A stretch of DNA of 7,973 nucleotides from Flavobacteriales bacterium (lineage in GTDB: Bacteria; Bacteroidota; Bacteroidia; Flavobacteriales_D; Parvicellaceae), in assembly GCA_026993705.1 (NCBI GenBank), contig JALWSJ010000084.1, forward strand, positions 1 through 7,973, in the 5' to 3' direction. Positions 1-6,026 of the stretch are shown here, piece by piece; the stretch's first letter is position 1; every line of letters starts with the position of its first letter. The notes beneath the pieces were generated by a model, which was given only the letters and a program-made list of their open reading frames with translations, did no database searches and was not told the origin of the DNA. Made by a program: the position numbers and the translations under genes.

Positions 1-1
1 A

Positions 2-148
2 GTAAAACTGAAAGGTAAAGGTTTTCCTGTTTATAAAAAAGAAGGACAGTTTGGCGATTTATATATAACGTATCATATAAAAATACCAACAAATCTTTCT
101 GACAAAGAAAAGGAACTATTTCAAGAACTCGCAAAATTAAGACAATAA
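2..148 (+). CDS. cbpA: DnaJ-family co-chaperone CbpA, C-terminal end only
   Basis: Only the last 48 codons are in the window; the gene starts upstream. The visible residues read as the end of the second substrate-binding beta-domain of class II (DnaJ/CbpA-type) J-proteins: a K-GKGFP segment, then G-FGDLYITY-IK-P, then a short charged helix ending ELAKLRQ. The pattern 'GKG-P...GDLyv...v.iP..L...e.....eL' is typical of this family. Such proteins bring unfolded clients to DnaK and stimulate its ATPase through a J domain, which lies outside the window. The assignment to CbpA rather than another DnaJ homologue rests mainly on the next gene, 3 bases downstream, which encodes a CbpM-like modulator; cbpA-cbpM is a known operon in E. 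coli. The family is well supported; the exact subtype is inferred from the neighbour. Confidence 0.85.
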   Translation, partial: VKLKGKGFPVYKKEGQFGDLYITYHIKIPTNLSDKEKELFQELAKLRQ

Positions 149-151
149 CTT

Positions 152-454
152 ATGAACGAAATTATTTTACTTCAAAAATTCTGCTCAGAGTATGATGTGC
201 CGGTTTCTTTTATAGAGACTCTTTCGGAATATGAGTTGATACAATTAGATAACAGTCAAGGAATACCGGTTGAGCAGATAAATACAATAGAGAAAATGAT
301 TCGCCTGCATTATGATTTAGATATCAATTTTGAAGGTTTGCAGGCTGTCCATAATCTCTTGAATCAAATAGATGAACTTCAAGGAGAAATCCGTAGATTA
401 AATAATCGACTTGATTTCTATAATCAGTTTAACTTGTTATCGGATGAAGAATAG
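152..454 (+). CDS. cbpM: Chaperone modulator CbpM
   Basis: The product has 100 residues, the usual length for CbpM. The N-terminal half carries an acidic tyrosine segment (YELIQLD, about residues 27-33) and a MerR-like helix pattern. The second half has the hallmark HYDLDINFEGLQAVHNLL (residues 53-70), followed by a leucine-heptad helix (about 71-90). In E. coli, CbpM binds the J domain of CbpA and blocks both its co-chaperone action on DnaK and its DNA binding; a similar job is inferred here. The ATG lies 3 bases after the cbpA stop, so the two genes are almost certainly co-transcribed and probably translationally coupled. The next gene starts inside the last codons of this one (11-base overlap). 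I see no separate promoter or Shine-Dalgarno site, which is normal for Bacteroidota. Confidence 0.88.
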   Translation: MNEIILLQKFCSEYDVPVSFIETLSEYELIQLDNSQGIPVEQINTIEKMIRLHYDLDINFEGLQAVHNLLNQIDELQGEIRRLNNRLDFYNQFNLLSDEE

Positions 455-998
455 TACAGTCTATTTAATCACTTCGATAATTACTTTTATTATTGGTTAT
501 CTATTTTTAAAGTTTGCGTATCATATATTTAGTTCAGAACCTTTTGTTCAAGAGGTAGTTCTTATCATATTAGGAACGATTGCGACAATAGCCATTACGG
601 CAGCTTTGTTGAATAAGCAAAGTGAGGTTGAAATGGAAAAAGAGCAGCGGGTTAAAATTTTTGACTTAAAATCAGATTTGTATTTTGAGTTGATAGATTT
701 TATCGGAGACTTGATTGAACGGGAAGAAATTGAAAAAAAAGATTTGATTACGTTAGAGTTTTTGACTCATAAAATATCAACAATAGCCAATAAAGAGGTT
801 TTATTGGAATATTCTAATTTTATTAAAATTATAAAATCAACTTCTAAAGACTGTAAAATTTCTGCTTTGGAATCAGATGAGCTCTCAGCCGGATTGGCTA
901 AACTATGTGGTGTGATTCGTTATGATTTAGTTCAAGGCGACATTCATTCGAAAGATGAAATACTAAAAATAATAGAAGGCAATATTGATAAAATTTAA
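444..998 (+). CDS. Two-helix membrane protein of unknown function, linked to cbpAM
   Basis: I do not recognise a named family. The 184-residue product begins with two hydrophobic stretches (about 5-27 and 36-57) joined by a short loop. An acidic, Lys/Glu-rich, mainly helical domain of about 125 residues follows. The charge pattern suggests a helical hairpin in the inner membrane with the C-terminal domain in the cytoplasm. The segment with KIFDLKSDLYFELIDFIGDL (71-90), followed by a helix of the type LITLEFLTHKIS, looks like a helical domain seen in many uncharacterised bacterial proteins, but I cannot name it. I chose the ATG at 444 over the in-frame ATG at 411 because the latter would add 11 poorly hydrophobic residues and a 44-base overlap; 444 gives an 11-base overlap with cbpM and places the first helix right at the N-terminus. 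The overlap implies co-expression with the chaperone pair. Being a real gene is well supported; its function is unknown. Confidence 0.75.
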   Translation: MKNSTVYLITSIITFIIGYLFLKFAYHIFSSEPFVQEVVLIILGTIATIAITAALLNKQSEVEMEKEQRVKIFDLKSDLYFELIDFIGDLIEREEIEKKDLITLEFLTHKISTIANKEVLLEYSNFIKIIKSTSKDCKISALESDELSAGLAKLCGVIRYDLVQGDIHSKDEILKIIEGNIDKI

Positions 999-1018
999 CT
1001 CTTTTGGTATTATATTTG
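985..1018 (+). promoter_or_regulatory. Candidate Bacteroidota-type promoter for the rhodanese operon
   Basis: TATATTTG at 1011-1018 matches the Bacteroidota -7 consensus TAnnTTTG exactly. A TTG at 985-987 could serve as the -33 element, but the 23-base spacer is at the long end. It places transcription start near 1023, about 23 bases before the rhodanese ATG, in the 47-base gap after the preceding gene. The -7 match is seen directly; promoter activity is inferred. Confidence 0.5.
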
Positions 1019-1045
1019 CTACAATAATTACAAAAATAGAAACTT

Positions 1046-1423
1046 ATGAAAACACTTATTTTAACATTTGTCTTATTAATAGCTTCTGCAATAAGTTATG
1101 CTCAAACAACGATACAAAAAGGAGCTCACACAGTAGGAGTAGAACAATTTAATACGTTTAAAAATATTGAAGCTAAATATTTAATTGACGTGCGAACGCC
1201 TAATGAATATAAGCAAGAGCATATAGAAGGAGCTAAGAATATTGACTATTTTAGTAAGGATTTTAAGCAGCAATTGGAAAAGTTAAACAAAGAGGTTCCG
1301 GTTTATGTTTATTGTCGTTCAGGAGGAAGAAGTGCTAAAGCGATGCAAATTATGAAAGACTTGGGATTCAAAACGATATATAATCTTGATGGTGGATATT
1401 TGGCATGGTCTCAAAAACAATGA
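1046..1423 (+). CDS. Secreted single-domain rhodanese (sulfurtransferase)
   Basis: The 125-residue protein has a signal peptide (basic start, hydrophobic core about 4-16, likely cleavage after SYA at 19), so it should act in the periplasm. The rest is a single rhodanese domain: the LIDVRTPNEYKQEHIEGAKNI block (about 46-66) and the active-site loop CRSGGRS (90-96), with Cys90 as the residue expected to carry the persulfide. The C-terminal DGGYLAW motif (115-121) is also typical. Rhodaneses move sulfane sulfur between donors and thiol acceptors; the natural substrate here is unknown. Its TGA overlaps the ATG of the next gene (ATGA at 1420-1423), so translation of the two is probably coupled. 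That neighbour resembles the membrane half of YgaP-type proteins, in which rhodanese and membrane parts are fused, which suggests the two work together. Confidence 0.9.
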   Translation: MKTLILTFVLLIASAISYAQTTIQKGAHTVGVEQFNTFKNIEAKYLIDVRTPNEYKQEHIEGAKNIDYFSKDFKQQLEKLNKEVPVYVYCRSGGRSAKAMQIMKDLGFKTIYNLDGGYLAWSQKQ

Positions 1424-1620
1424 AATGGCTAAAAGCTCTCGAGTTAACTGATTGGAGTTTACTTAGAGTTCTTCGTCTAGTGATAGGTGGTTCTTTATTA
1501 GGAGAATTTATTACCGGCAACAAAAACCAATTGTTGCCGGTTGCTGTTTTATTTCTATACCAAGGTGTTTTTAATACCGGATGCTCTGCTTGTGAACAAG
1601 GAAGTTGTGAGATAAAATAA
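1420..1620 (+). CDS. YgaP-like (DUF2892-type) small membrane protein with C-terminal cysteines
   Basis: The product has 66 residues with two hydrophobic segments (about 15-31 and 38-53). The DWSLLRVLRLVIGGSLL stretch matches the start of the YgaP-like transmembrane domain, which usually reads 'D..lR...G..ll'. The tail after the second helix is cysteine-rich: Cys55, Cys58 and Cys63 in a C-x2-C-x4-C arrangement, suited to thiol or persulfide chemistry or metal binding (inference). I chose the ATG at 1420 because it forms a 4-base ATGA overlap with the rhodanese stop; an in-frame ATG at 1405 would add five residues and a 19-base overlap. The gene also carries an 11-bp perfect inverted repeat between the parts coding for the two helices. 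A role in sulfur transfer with the rhodanese is inferred from the gene order. Confidence 0.78.
   Translation: MKWLKALELTDWSLLRVLRLVIGGSLLGEFITGNKNQLLPVAVLFLYQGVFNTGCSACEQGSCEIK
1513..1541 (+). repeat. Perfect 11-bp hairpin inside the YgaP-like gene
   Basis: ACCGGCAACAA at 1513-1523 is exactly complementary to TTGTTGCCGGT at 1531-1541, with a 7-base loop. It codes for the loop between the two membrane helices (residues 32-41). The T-rich stretch TGTTTTATTTCT follows a few bases later (from 1544), so it loosely resembles an intrinsic terminator, but the T-run is offset and interrupted. The structure is seen directly; its function is unknown. Confidence 0.6.
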
Positions 1621-1671
1621 AATATATAAAATATCGTTGTATTCTCTAACTTCAATAAAGTCTGTTTCATT

Positions 1672-3975
1672 TTGCAAAAAATAATTGAAATATCCATTTT
1701 TTCTTTTTTACTATTTATTAGTGCAGAGGCTCTTAGTCAAAAAGTGGGCTTGGTGTTAAGTGGAGGAGGAGCGTTAGGGTTAGCTCACATTGGAGTGATA
1801 AAGGCATTGGAAGAAAATGATATTCCAATAGATTATATAACTGGCACAAGTGCCGGAGCAATGGTTGGAGGATTTTATGCTAGTGGGTTTAGTCCGGATG
1901 AAATGAGTAAGATAGTTGAAAGCGATGCTTTTTTAAAAATGGCGTATGGTAATATTGATGAAAAGTTAAGCTATTATTTCAAAGAAGAAAATCCTGATCC
2001 TGCTCTTCTTCAAATTAAGTTGGATAAAGATTTTTCCATATCCAAAGCTATACCAACAAACTTTACAAATTCGGCATTGTTGGATTTTGAATTTATGCGT
2101 GTCTTTTCAGGTGTATCTGCGAAAGCACAATATAATTTCAATGAATTATTTGTCCCTTTTAGGTGTGTTGCCGCCGATGTCGTTTCTAAATCTCCGGTTG
2201 TTTTTAGTCATGGACATCTGAATCAGGCTATAAGGGCATCTATGACGTATCCCGGGTATCTTAGACCAATAAGAGTTGAAGGGAAATTGCTTTTTGATGG
2301 TGGTTTGTATAATAACTTCCCTACAGATGTTATGTTTAATGATTTTTTTCCCGATATTATCATTGGAGTAAACCTTTCGGATAGTGTTATTCCTCCTGAT
2401 GAAGATGATGTGATTTCTCAATTAAAAAGTATGGTAATTAACCGTAATAATCCACAAAGTTTGTGTGAAAACGATATACTTATTTCGCCTAAAGTTAATA
2501 TCGGTACATTTGATTTTGATAAAGCAAAAGAGGCTATTCAGGCGGGATATGATGCAACGATGGCATCAATGGATGATATTAAAACGCTTATCCGTAAAAG
2601 AGTTGAAAAAGTGGAGTTGGAGGCTAAGCGAAATGAATTTAAACAAGGGATAAAAAAAGGAAATATTCATTCTATTCAGCTTGAGGGTGTAACGAATAAA
2701 CAAGCCAAATATATTCGAAACGCTTTGATTCGAAATAATGAAATTGAAATTGATTTCAATCTTTTCAAGAAAAGATTTTTTAAACTTTTATCGGATAATA
2801 AAATTAAGACACTTTATCCTTTGGCTGATTATGACTATGTTTCTAAAAAATACAATGTTAAAATAAATGTAGTGCAGGAAAAACCTATCCAACTTAAATT
2901 TGGAGGTGCATTTTCATCACGTCCTATTAATACGGGGTATTTTGGTGTTATATACAATCATTTAGGGAGAATCGGAACTCAGATTGAAAGTGATATTTAT
3001 TTCGGTAAGTTTTATGGCTCTACAGGTTTAGGATTTAGATTTGATTTTAATACGAAAGTACCTTTTTATATTCGACCGTTTGGAGTCTTGAATAACTGGG
3101 ATTATTTTAAAAGTTTTGCTACATTCTTTGATGAGGTGAAACCTTCTTATATTATAAGGAATGAACGTTTCGTTGGTGTTGATATGGGGGGGGCGGTCAA
3201 TAATTCGGGAAGAGTGGTATTTACTGTTTCAAAAGGGAGAAATAAAGACAGATATTATCAAAATTCGTCTTTTACTAAGACTGATACCGCTGACGTAACA
3301 TTATTTTATGCTCAAACTTATGGTGCCAGGTATGAATCTTCAACGCTCAATCGAAAACTATATGCAACAAAAGGGTATAGGATAAATATTGCTTCTAAAT
3401 TTATTGAAGGTCAAGAATATAGCTTTCATGGAAATACATCCTCAACCGAAAATATTGTGGATAAAGAGCATTATTCTTTTTGGTTTAAATTTGAGGCTGA
3501 AAAATATTTTATGATTCATAAAAATTTACGTTTTGGATTAGATCTGGAAGTTGTAAATGTTTGGAGAAATTCTTTATTTGGTAATTATACAGCAGCGTTG
3601 CTGTACAGCCCGATATATAGACCTTTTCCGGAAAGTAAGACCTTGTATTACCCTACTTATGCTTCCGATAGTTATATTGGAGTTGGGACAAAATTAATTA
3701 CTCCAATTAATGCTAATATTGATTTAAGAGGGGAACTCTATATTTTTAGACCTAATGTCCTTATAAAAGATGGTTTGGTACATATTCCTTATTATGATTA
3801 TCAAATAACTTTTTCCAATTATAGGTACATGGCAAGTACAAAACTTGTTGTTAATTCAATGATTGGTCCTTTAACACTTGCGGTTAATTATTATGATGCA
3901 CAACCTGTTTCTCCTTGGAATTTTTCTGTAAACTATGGTTATGTTATACAGAACAGAAGGTTTGTTAGGTTGTAG
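1672..3975 (+). CDS. Outer-membrane patatin-like phospholipase with POTRA and beta-barrel
   Basis: The 767-residue protein has a signal peptide (about 1-22). A patatin domain follows (about 24-310) with all hallmarks: oxyanion loop GGGALG (31-36), nucleophile Ser60 in GTSAG (58-62) and catalytic Asp209 in DGG (209-211). A POTRA-like segment follows (about 331-402, beginning IHSIQLEGV). The rest (about 405-767) is a BamA/Omp85-like barrel rich in alternating aromatic residues and ending ...RRFVRL. This layout matches PlpD-type (type Vd) proteins and their common Bacteroidota relatives: the barrel sits in the outer membrane and the lipase domain is exported. A Ser-Asp dyad would hydrolyse phospholipid acyl esters; the actual substrate is unknown. 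No ATG precedes the motifs in frame (stop at 1627-1629); TTG at 1672 is the only standard start that keeps the signal peptide. It lies 51 bases after the previous gene and may be in the same operon. An 8-G run interrupts the barrel-coding part. Confidence 0.92.
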   Translation: MQKIIEISIFSFLLFISAEALSQKVGLVLSGGGALGLAHIGVIKALEENDIPIDYITGTSAGAMVGGFYASGFSPDEMSKIVESDAFLKMAYGNIDEKLSYYFKEENPDPALLQIKLDKDFSISKAIPTNFTNSALLDFEFMRVFSGVSAKAQYNFNELFVPFRCVAADVVSKSPVVFSHGHLNQAIRASMTYPGYLRPIRVEGKLLFDGGLYNNFPTDVMFNDFFPDIIIGVNLSDSVIPPDEDDVISQLKSMVINRNNPQSLCENDILISPKVNIGTFDFDKAKEAIQAGYDATMASMDDIKTLIRKRVEKVELEAKRNEFKQGIKKGNIHSIQLEGVTNKQAKYIRNALIRNNEIEIDFNLFKKRFFKLLSDNKIKTLYPLADYDYVSKKYNVKINVVQEKPIQLKFGGAFSSRPINTGYFGVIYNHLGRIGTQIESDIYFGKFYGSTGLGFRFDFNTKVPFYIRPFGVLNNWDYFKSFATFFDEVKPSYIIRNERFVGVDMGGAVNNSGRVVFTVSKGRNKDRYYQNSSFTKTDTADVTLFYAQTYGARYESSTLNRKLYATKGYRINIASKFIEGQEYSFHGNTSSTENIVDKEHYSFWFKFEAEKYFMIHKNLRFGLDLEVVNVWRNSLFGNYTAALLYSPIYRPFPESKTLYYPTYASDSYIGVGTKLITPINANIDLRGELYIFRPNVLIKDGLVHIPYYDYQITFSNYRYMASTKLVVNSMIGPLTLAVNYYDAQPVSPWNFSVNYGYVIQNRRFVRL
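3186..3193 (+). repeat. Poly-G tract (8 G) in the patatin barrel gene
   Basis: Eight consecutive G residues cover the codons of Met505-Gly506-Gly507-Ala508 in the barrel part. In DNA this AT-rich such a run is unexpected by composition. As written the reading frame is intact. Gain or loss of one G would shift the frame and remove the last ~260 residues of the barrel. Confidence 0.85.
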
Positions 3976-4082
3976 TTCTGTTCGAATTGTATATTTTATA
4001 AGTTGTTTATTGTTATTGGGACTAACTGAAATTATATTATTTCTAATTTTTGTGTTTAATAATTGGATAAAAGACGCGTAGG

Positions 4083-4116
4083 ACGAAAAGTTTTATTTTA
4101 TCGAATAAAAGTTCGT
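4083..4116 (+). promoter_or_regulatory. Dyad symmetry upstream of the candidate small-RNA promoter, possible operator
   Basis: Two nested inverted repeats share a centre: outer arms ACGAA (4083-4087) and TTCGT (4112-4116), inner arms TTTTATT (4091-4097) and AATAAAA (4104-4110). The dyad fills the region where the -33 element and spacer should lie and its last base is the first base of the -7 box. That position would suit a repressor site. The symmetry is seen directly; regulation is inference, and AT-rich palindromes do occur by chance. Confidence 0.35.
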
Positions 4117-4123
4117 ATCTTTG
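4116..4123 (+). promoter_or_regulatory. Bacteroidota -7 promoter element
   Basis: TATCTTTG matches TAnnTTTG exactly. No clear TTG is found 19-21 bases upstream; an AT-rich dyad lies there instead. It points rightwards, away from selO, towards a short non-coding stretch that ends in a strong terminator. Confidence 0.55.
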
Positions 4124-4127
4124 TAGC

Positions 4128-4200
4128 GGGGTAGTCAAATAAATAGTTGCTTTTAGCAACTGATTTTTTCGGGGAGATGCATTAGTATCTCCCTTTTTTT
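4128..4200 (+). ncRNA. Candidate small RNA of about 73 nt
   Basis: Between the -7 box at 4116-4123 and the terminator at 4172-4200 there is no plausible reading frame and no downstream gene on the + strand (selO lies convergent, on the - strand). The predicted transcript starts near GGGG at 4128-4131. It has an unstructured A/T-rich part, a first hairpin (AGTTGC 4145-4150, loop TTTTA, GCAACT 4156-4161), a U-rich single strand (GATTTTTTC), and then the terminator hairpin. Promoter, hairpins and terminator together are what a free-standing bacterial small RNA looks like. I cannot assign it to a named family; Flavobacteria-specific Rfam motifs such as Flavo-1 would be the first to test. The start is estimated from the promoter, so the 5' end may be off by several bases. 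Confidence 0.5.
4172..4200 (+). terminator. Strong intrinsic terminator (+ strand)
   Basis: GGGAGATGC (4172-4180) pairs with GTATCTCCC (4185-4193), nine pairs including one G-U, closing an ATTA tetraloop. Seven T residues follow directly (4194-4200). Read from the - strand, the hairpin is followed by CGAAAAAA rather than a T-run, so it is not a good terminator for selO. Confidence 0.85.
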
Positions 4201-4209
4201 ATTCAGTTG

Positions 4210-5754
4210 TCACGAACTACAAGACAACATAGTACTGCCGATTTCATTGTCTGCCCATTTCGGTCTTTTAGCAAACCATTGTTCATGTTCTTTTTGTTCC
4301 TCATAGGGATGTTTTAGTAAACTATAGAATGTGTCTATCAAAGAATAATCACCTTTTTCGGTTTGTTTTATAGCCATTTGTGCCATATAGTTTCTCAGAA
4401 TATACTTTGGGTTGGTTGAATTGATGATTTTAATTCTTTCTGTTTCATTAATATCTTTGATTCTTAGAGCATATTTTTCTATCCATTTCCCCCATACTTC
4501 CTTTTGTTTAATAAAATCTTTGTTGGATAGATAGCTGTTATCGGCTAAATATTTAAGGTGTAACAGACTATTGTTTTTATCAAACTTATTAAGATTTCTA
4601 AAAAACAAGGTCATATCCATTTTACTGTTTTCCAAATTGAATTTTAATTCTTCAATTAAAGTAAAATCTCCTTTTTGAGTATTTTCTATCCCTAATTTAC
4701 GTAACATCATTGTTTGATACTCCTCTTGATATTGCACCTTAAATTGTCGCAATATTTTTTTTAATGCTTCTACATCTTCAATAAGGGGGAAAAGAGCATT
4801 AGCAAATTGAGTTAAATTCCATAAAATGATAGAGTACTGATTTCCGAAGCTATATCTTCGCCCTTCTGCGTCGGTAATATTAGGTGTCCAATTTAGATTG
4901 TATTCTTCCAACCAACCATAAGGACCATAATCGATAGTAAGCCCTAAAACGGACATATTATCTGTATTCATAACCCCGTGAACAAAACCGATTCGTTGCC
5001 ATTCCATTATTAGCGTTTTAGTTCTTTTTACTACTGCTTCAAAAAAATCTAAATACCCTTCTTTAGTATTGCCTTGTATTTCAGGGTAGAATTTGGCAAT
5101 AGTATAATCAGCCAACTGTTTAAGATTTTTTATATCCCGCCGTGCAGAAAAAATCTCAAAATTCCCAAAACGTATAAAAGAAGGAGCTACACGAGCTACA
5201 ATTGCTCCCCATTCCTCTTTGGGGTTTCCGTCATATAGTTCGTCTCTTACTACTTTTTCTCCTGAAAGAACCAAAGAAAGTGCTCTTGTGGTCGGTACGC
5301 CCAAAGCGTGCATCGCTTCACTGCATAAGTATTCTCGAATAGAGGAACGCAAGACAGCAAAACCATCCGCACCTCTTGAATAAGGTGTTTGTCCAACTCC
5401 TTTTAATTGCACCGTAAAAAAACGATACTGATGAATAATTTCAGCAATAGTTATTGCTCGACCATCTCCTAATTGTCCTGCCCAATACCCGAATTGATGA
5501 CCTCCGTAGCACATGGCATAAGGTTGGAAGTCTCTGGGGACTTTCTGTCCTGAAATGTACGACAACAAAGTCTTATCGTCTAAATTATCCCACCCAATCA
5601 TTTGCAATACATCTTTAGATAAATGTATTAGTTTGGGAGAAGAAAAGACCAAAGGGTAAACAATAGAACAGCCTACTCCTCTTACTTGTCGAGAGCGTTT
5701 ATCTGTGTTTTCCTCTATGGGTAGAGCTTTTGTGAATGAATTGACGATTTTCAT
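4210..5754 (-). CDS. selO: Protein adenylyltransferase SelO (YdiU/UPF0061)
   Basis: The 514-residue protein is a full-length SelO pseudokinase, which binds ATP in a flipped orientation and transfers AMP to hydroxyl side chains of other proteins; in E. coli this is tied to oxidative stress. Conserved residues are visible: Lys118 in VQLKG, Glu141 in SSIREYL, Arg188 and Arg195 in ARVAPSFIRFG, and Asp265-Asn266 plus Asp275 in HGVMNTDNMSVLGLTIDYG. Their spacing agrees with the Lys113/Glu136/Arg176/Arg183/Asp252/Asn253/Asp262 set I recall for the Pseudomonas syringae enzyme. The C-terminus is Ser-Cys-Ser-Ser; Cys512 occupies the place of the selenocysteine in the human protein. The activation-loop cysteine of the E. 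coli enzyme seems absent: the matching segment reads NWTPNITD. The ATG overlaps the stop of the upstream S4-domain gene (ATGA, 5751-5754), so the two are translationally coupled. It runs convergent to the candidate small RNA. Confidence 0.95.
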   Translation of the reverse strand: MKIVNSFTKALPIEENTDKRSRQVRGVGCSIVYPLVFSSPKLIHLSKDVLQMIGWDNLDDKTLLSYISGQKVPRDFQPYAMCYGGHQFGYWAGQLGDGRAITIAEIIHQYRFFTVQLKGVGQTPYSRGADGFAVLRSSIREYLCSEAMHALGVPTTRALSLVLSGEKVVRDELYDGNPKEEWGAIVARVAPSFIRFGNFEIFSARRDIKNLKQLADYTIAKFYPEIQGNTKEGYLDFFEAVVKRTKTLIMEWQRIGFVHGVMNTDNMSVLGLTIDYGPYGWLEEYNLNWTPNITDAEGRRYSFGNQYSIILWNLTQFANALFPLIEDVEALKKILRQFKVQYQEEYQTMMLRKLGIENTQKGDFTLIEELKFNLENSKMDMTLFFRNLNKFDKNNSLLHLKYLADNSYLSNKDFIKQKEVWGKWIEKYALRIKDINETERIKIINSTNPKYILRNYMAQMAIKQTEKGDYSLIDTFYSLLKHPYEEQKEHEQWFAKRPKWADNEIGSTMLSCSS

Positions 5755-5966
5755 GATGAAACAATTTTTACTTGTTGCCCCATAAAATCTACTTTATCTC
5801 CTGCTCTCAATTTCTTTCTAACTTGAACTTCTACTTCTCTGTTTACTAAAACATTTCCACCTTTTATGAGATGTTTAGCTTCTCCCCCCGAGGCAACTAA
5901 ATTTAATACCTTTAGTAAACGGTTTAATTCTATATATTCTTGTTTTTCTAAATCAAATGTTTCCAT
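5751..5966 (-). CDS. Small S4-domain RNA-binding protein (YbcJ/YaaA-like)
   Basis: The 71-residue product consists almost entirely of one S4 RNA-binding domain: the helix pair IELNRLLKVLNLVASGGEAKHLIKGG (about 12-37) and the hallmark NVLVNREVEVQVRKKLRAGDKV (38-59), followed by a final beta strand. Stand-alone S4 proteins of this size (E. coli YbcJ, Bacillus YaaA type) are thought to bind structured RNA such as rRNA; the target here is unknown. It is the first gene of a leftward pair: its TGA overlaps the selO ATG by four bases, so SelO translation likely depends on it. Its upstream region is the 93-base divergent gap shared with the AtoE-type gene. A near-match to the -7 box (TAAGTTTA, 5978-5971 on the - strand) lies very close to the ATG, so I do not call a promoter. 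Confidence 0.9.
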   Translation of the reverse strand: METFDLEKQEYIELNRLLKVLNLVASGGEAKHLIKGGNVLVNREVEVQVRKKLRAGDKVDFMGQQVKIVSS

Positions 5967-6026
5967 AATGTAAACTTACTAAAAAAGATGAATTTCATTG
6001 AGAACAGTTCATACTATTTTTCTTTG

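Noticed and set aside
1368..1697. Open frame of 109 codons on the - strand
   Set aside because: It lies antisense to the rhodanese and YgaP-like genes, which both have clear family motifs.
2146..2653. Open frames antisense (2146-2421) and out of frame (2465-2653) within the patatin gene
   Set aside because: Shadows of a gene with intact catalytic motifs and uninterrupted frame.
3948..3983. Inverted repeat GAACAGAA...TTCTGTTC around the patatin stop codon as terminator
   Set aside because: Eight-pair AT-rich stem with a 17-base loop and no T-run after it; too weak to call.
4128..4200. Riboswitch or leader of a downstream gene
   Set aside because: The next gene is convergent (selO, - strand), so nothing on the + strand would be controlled; a free-standing RNA is more consistent.
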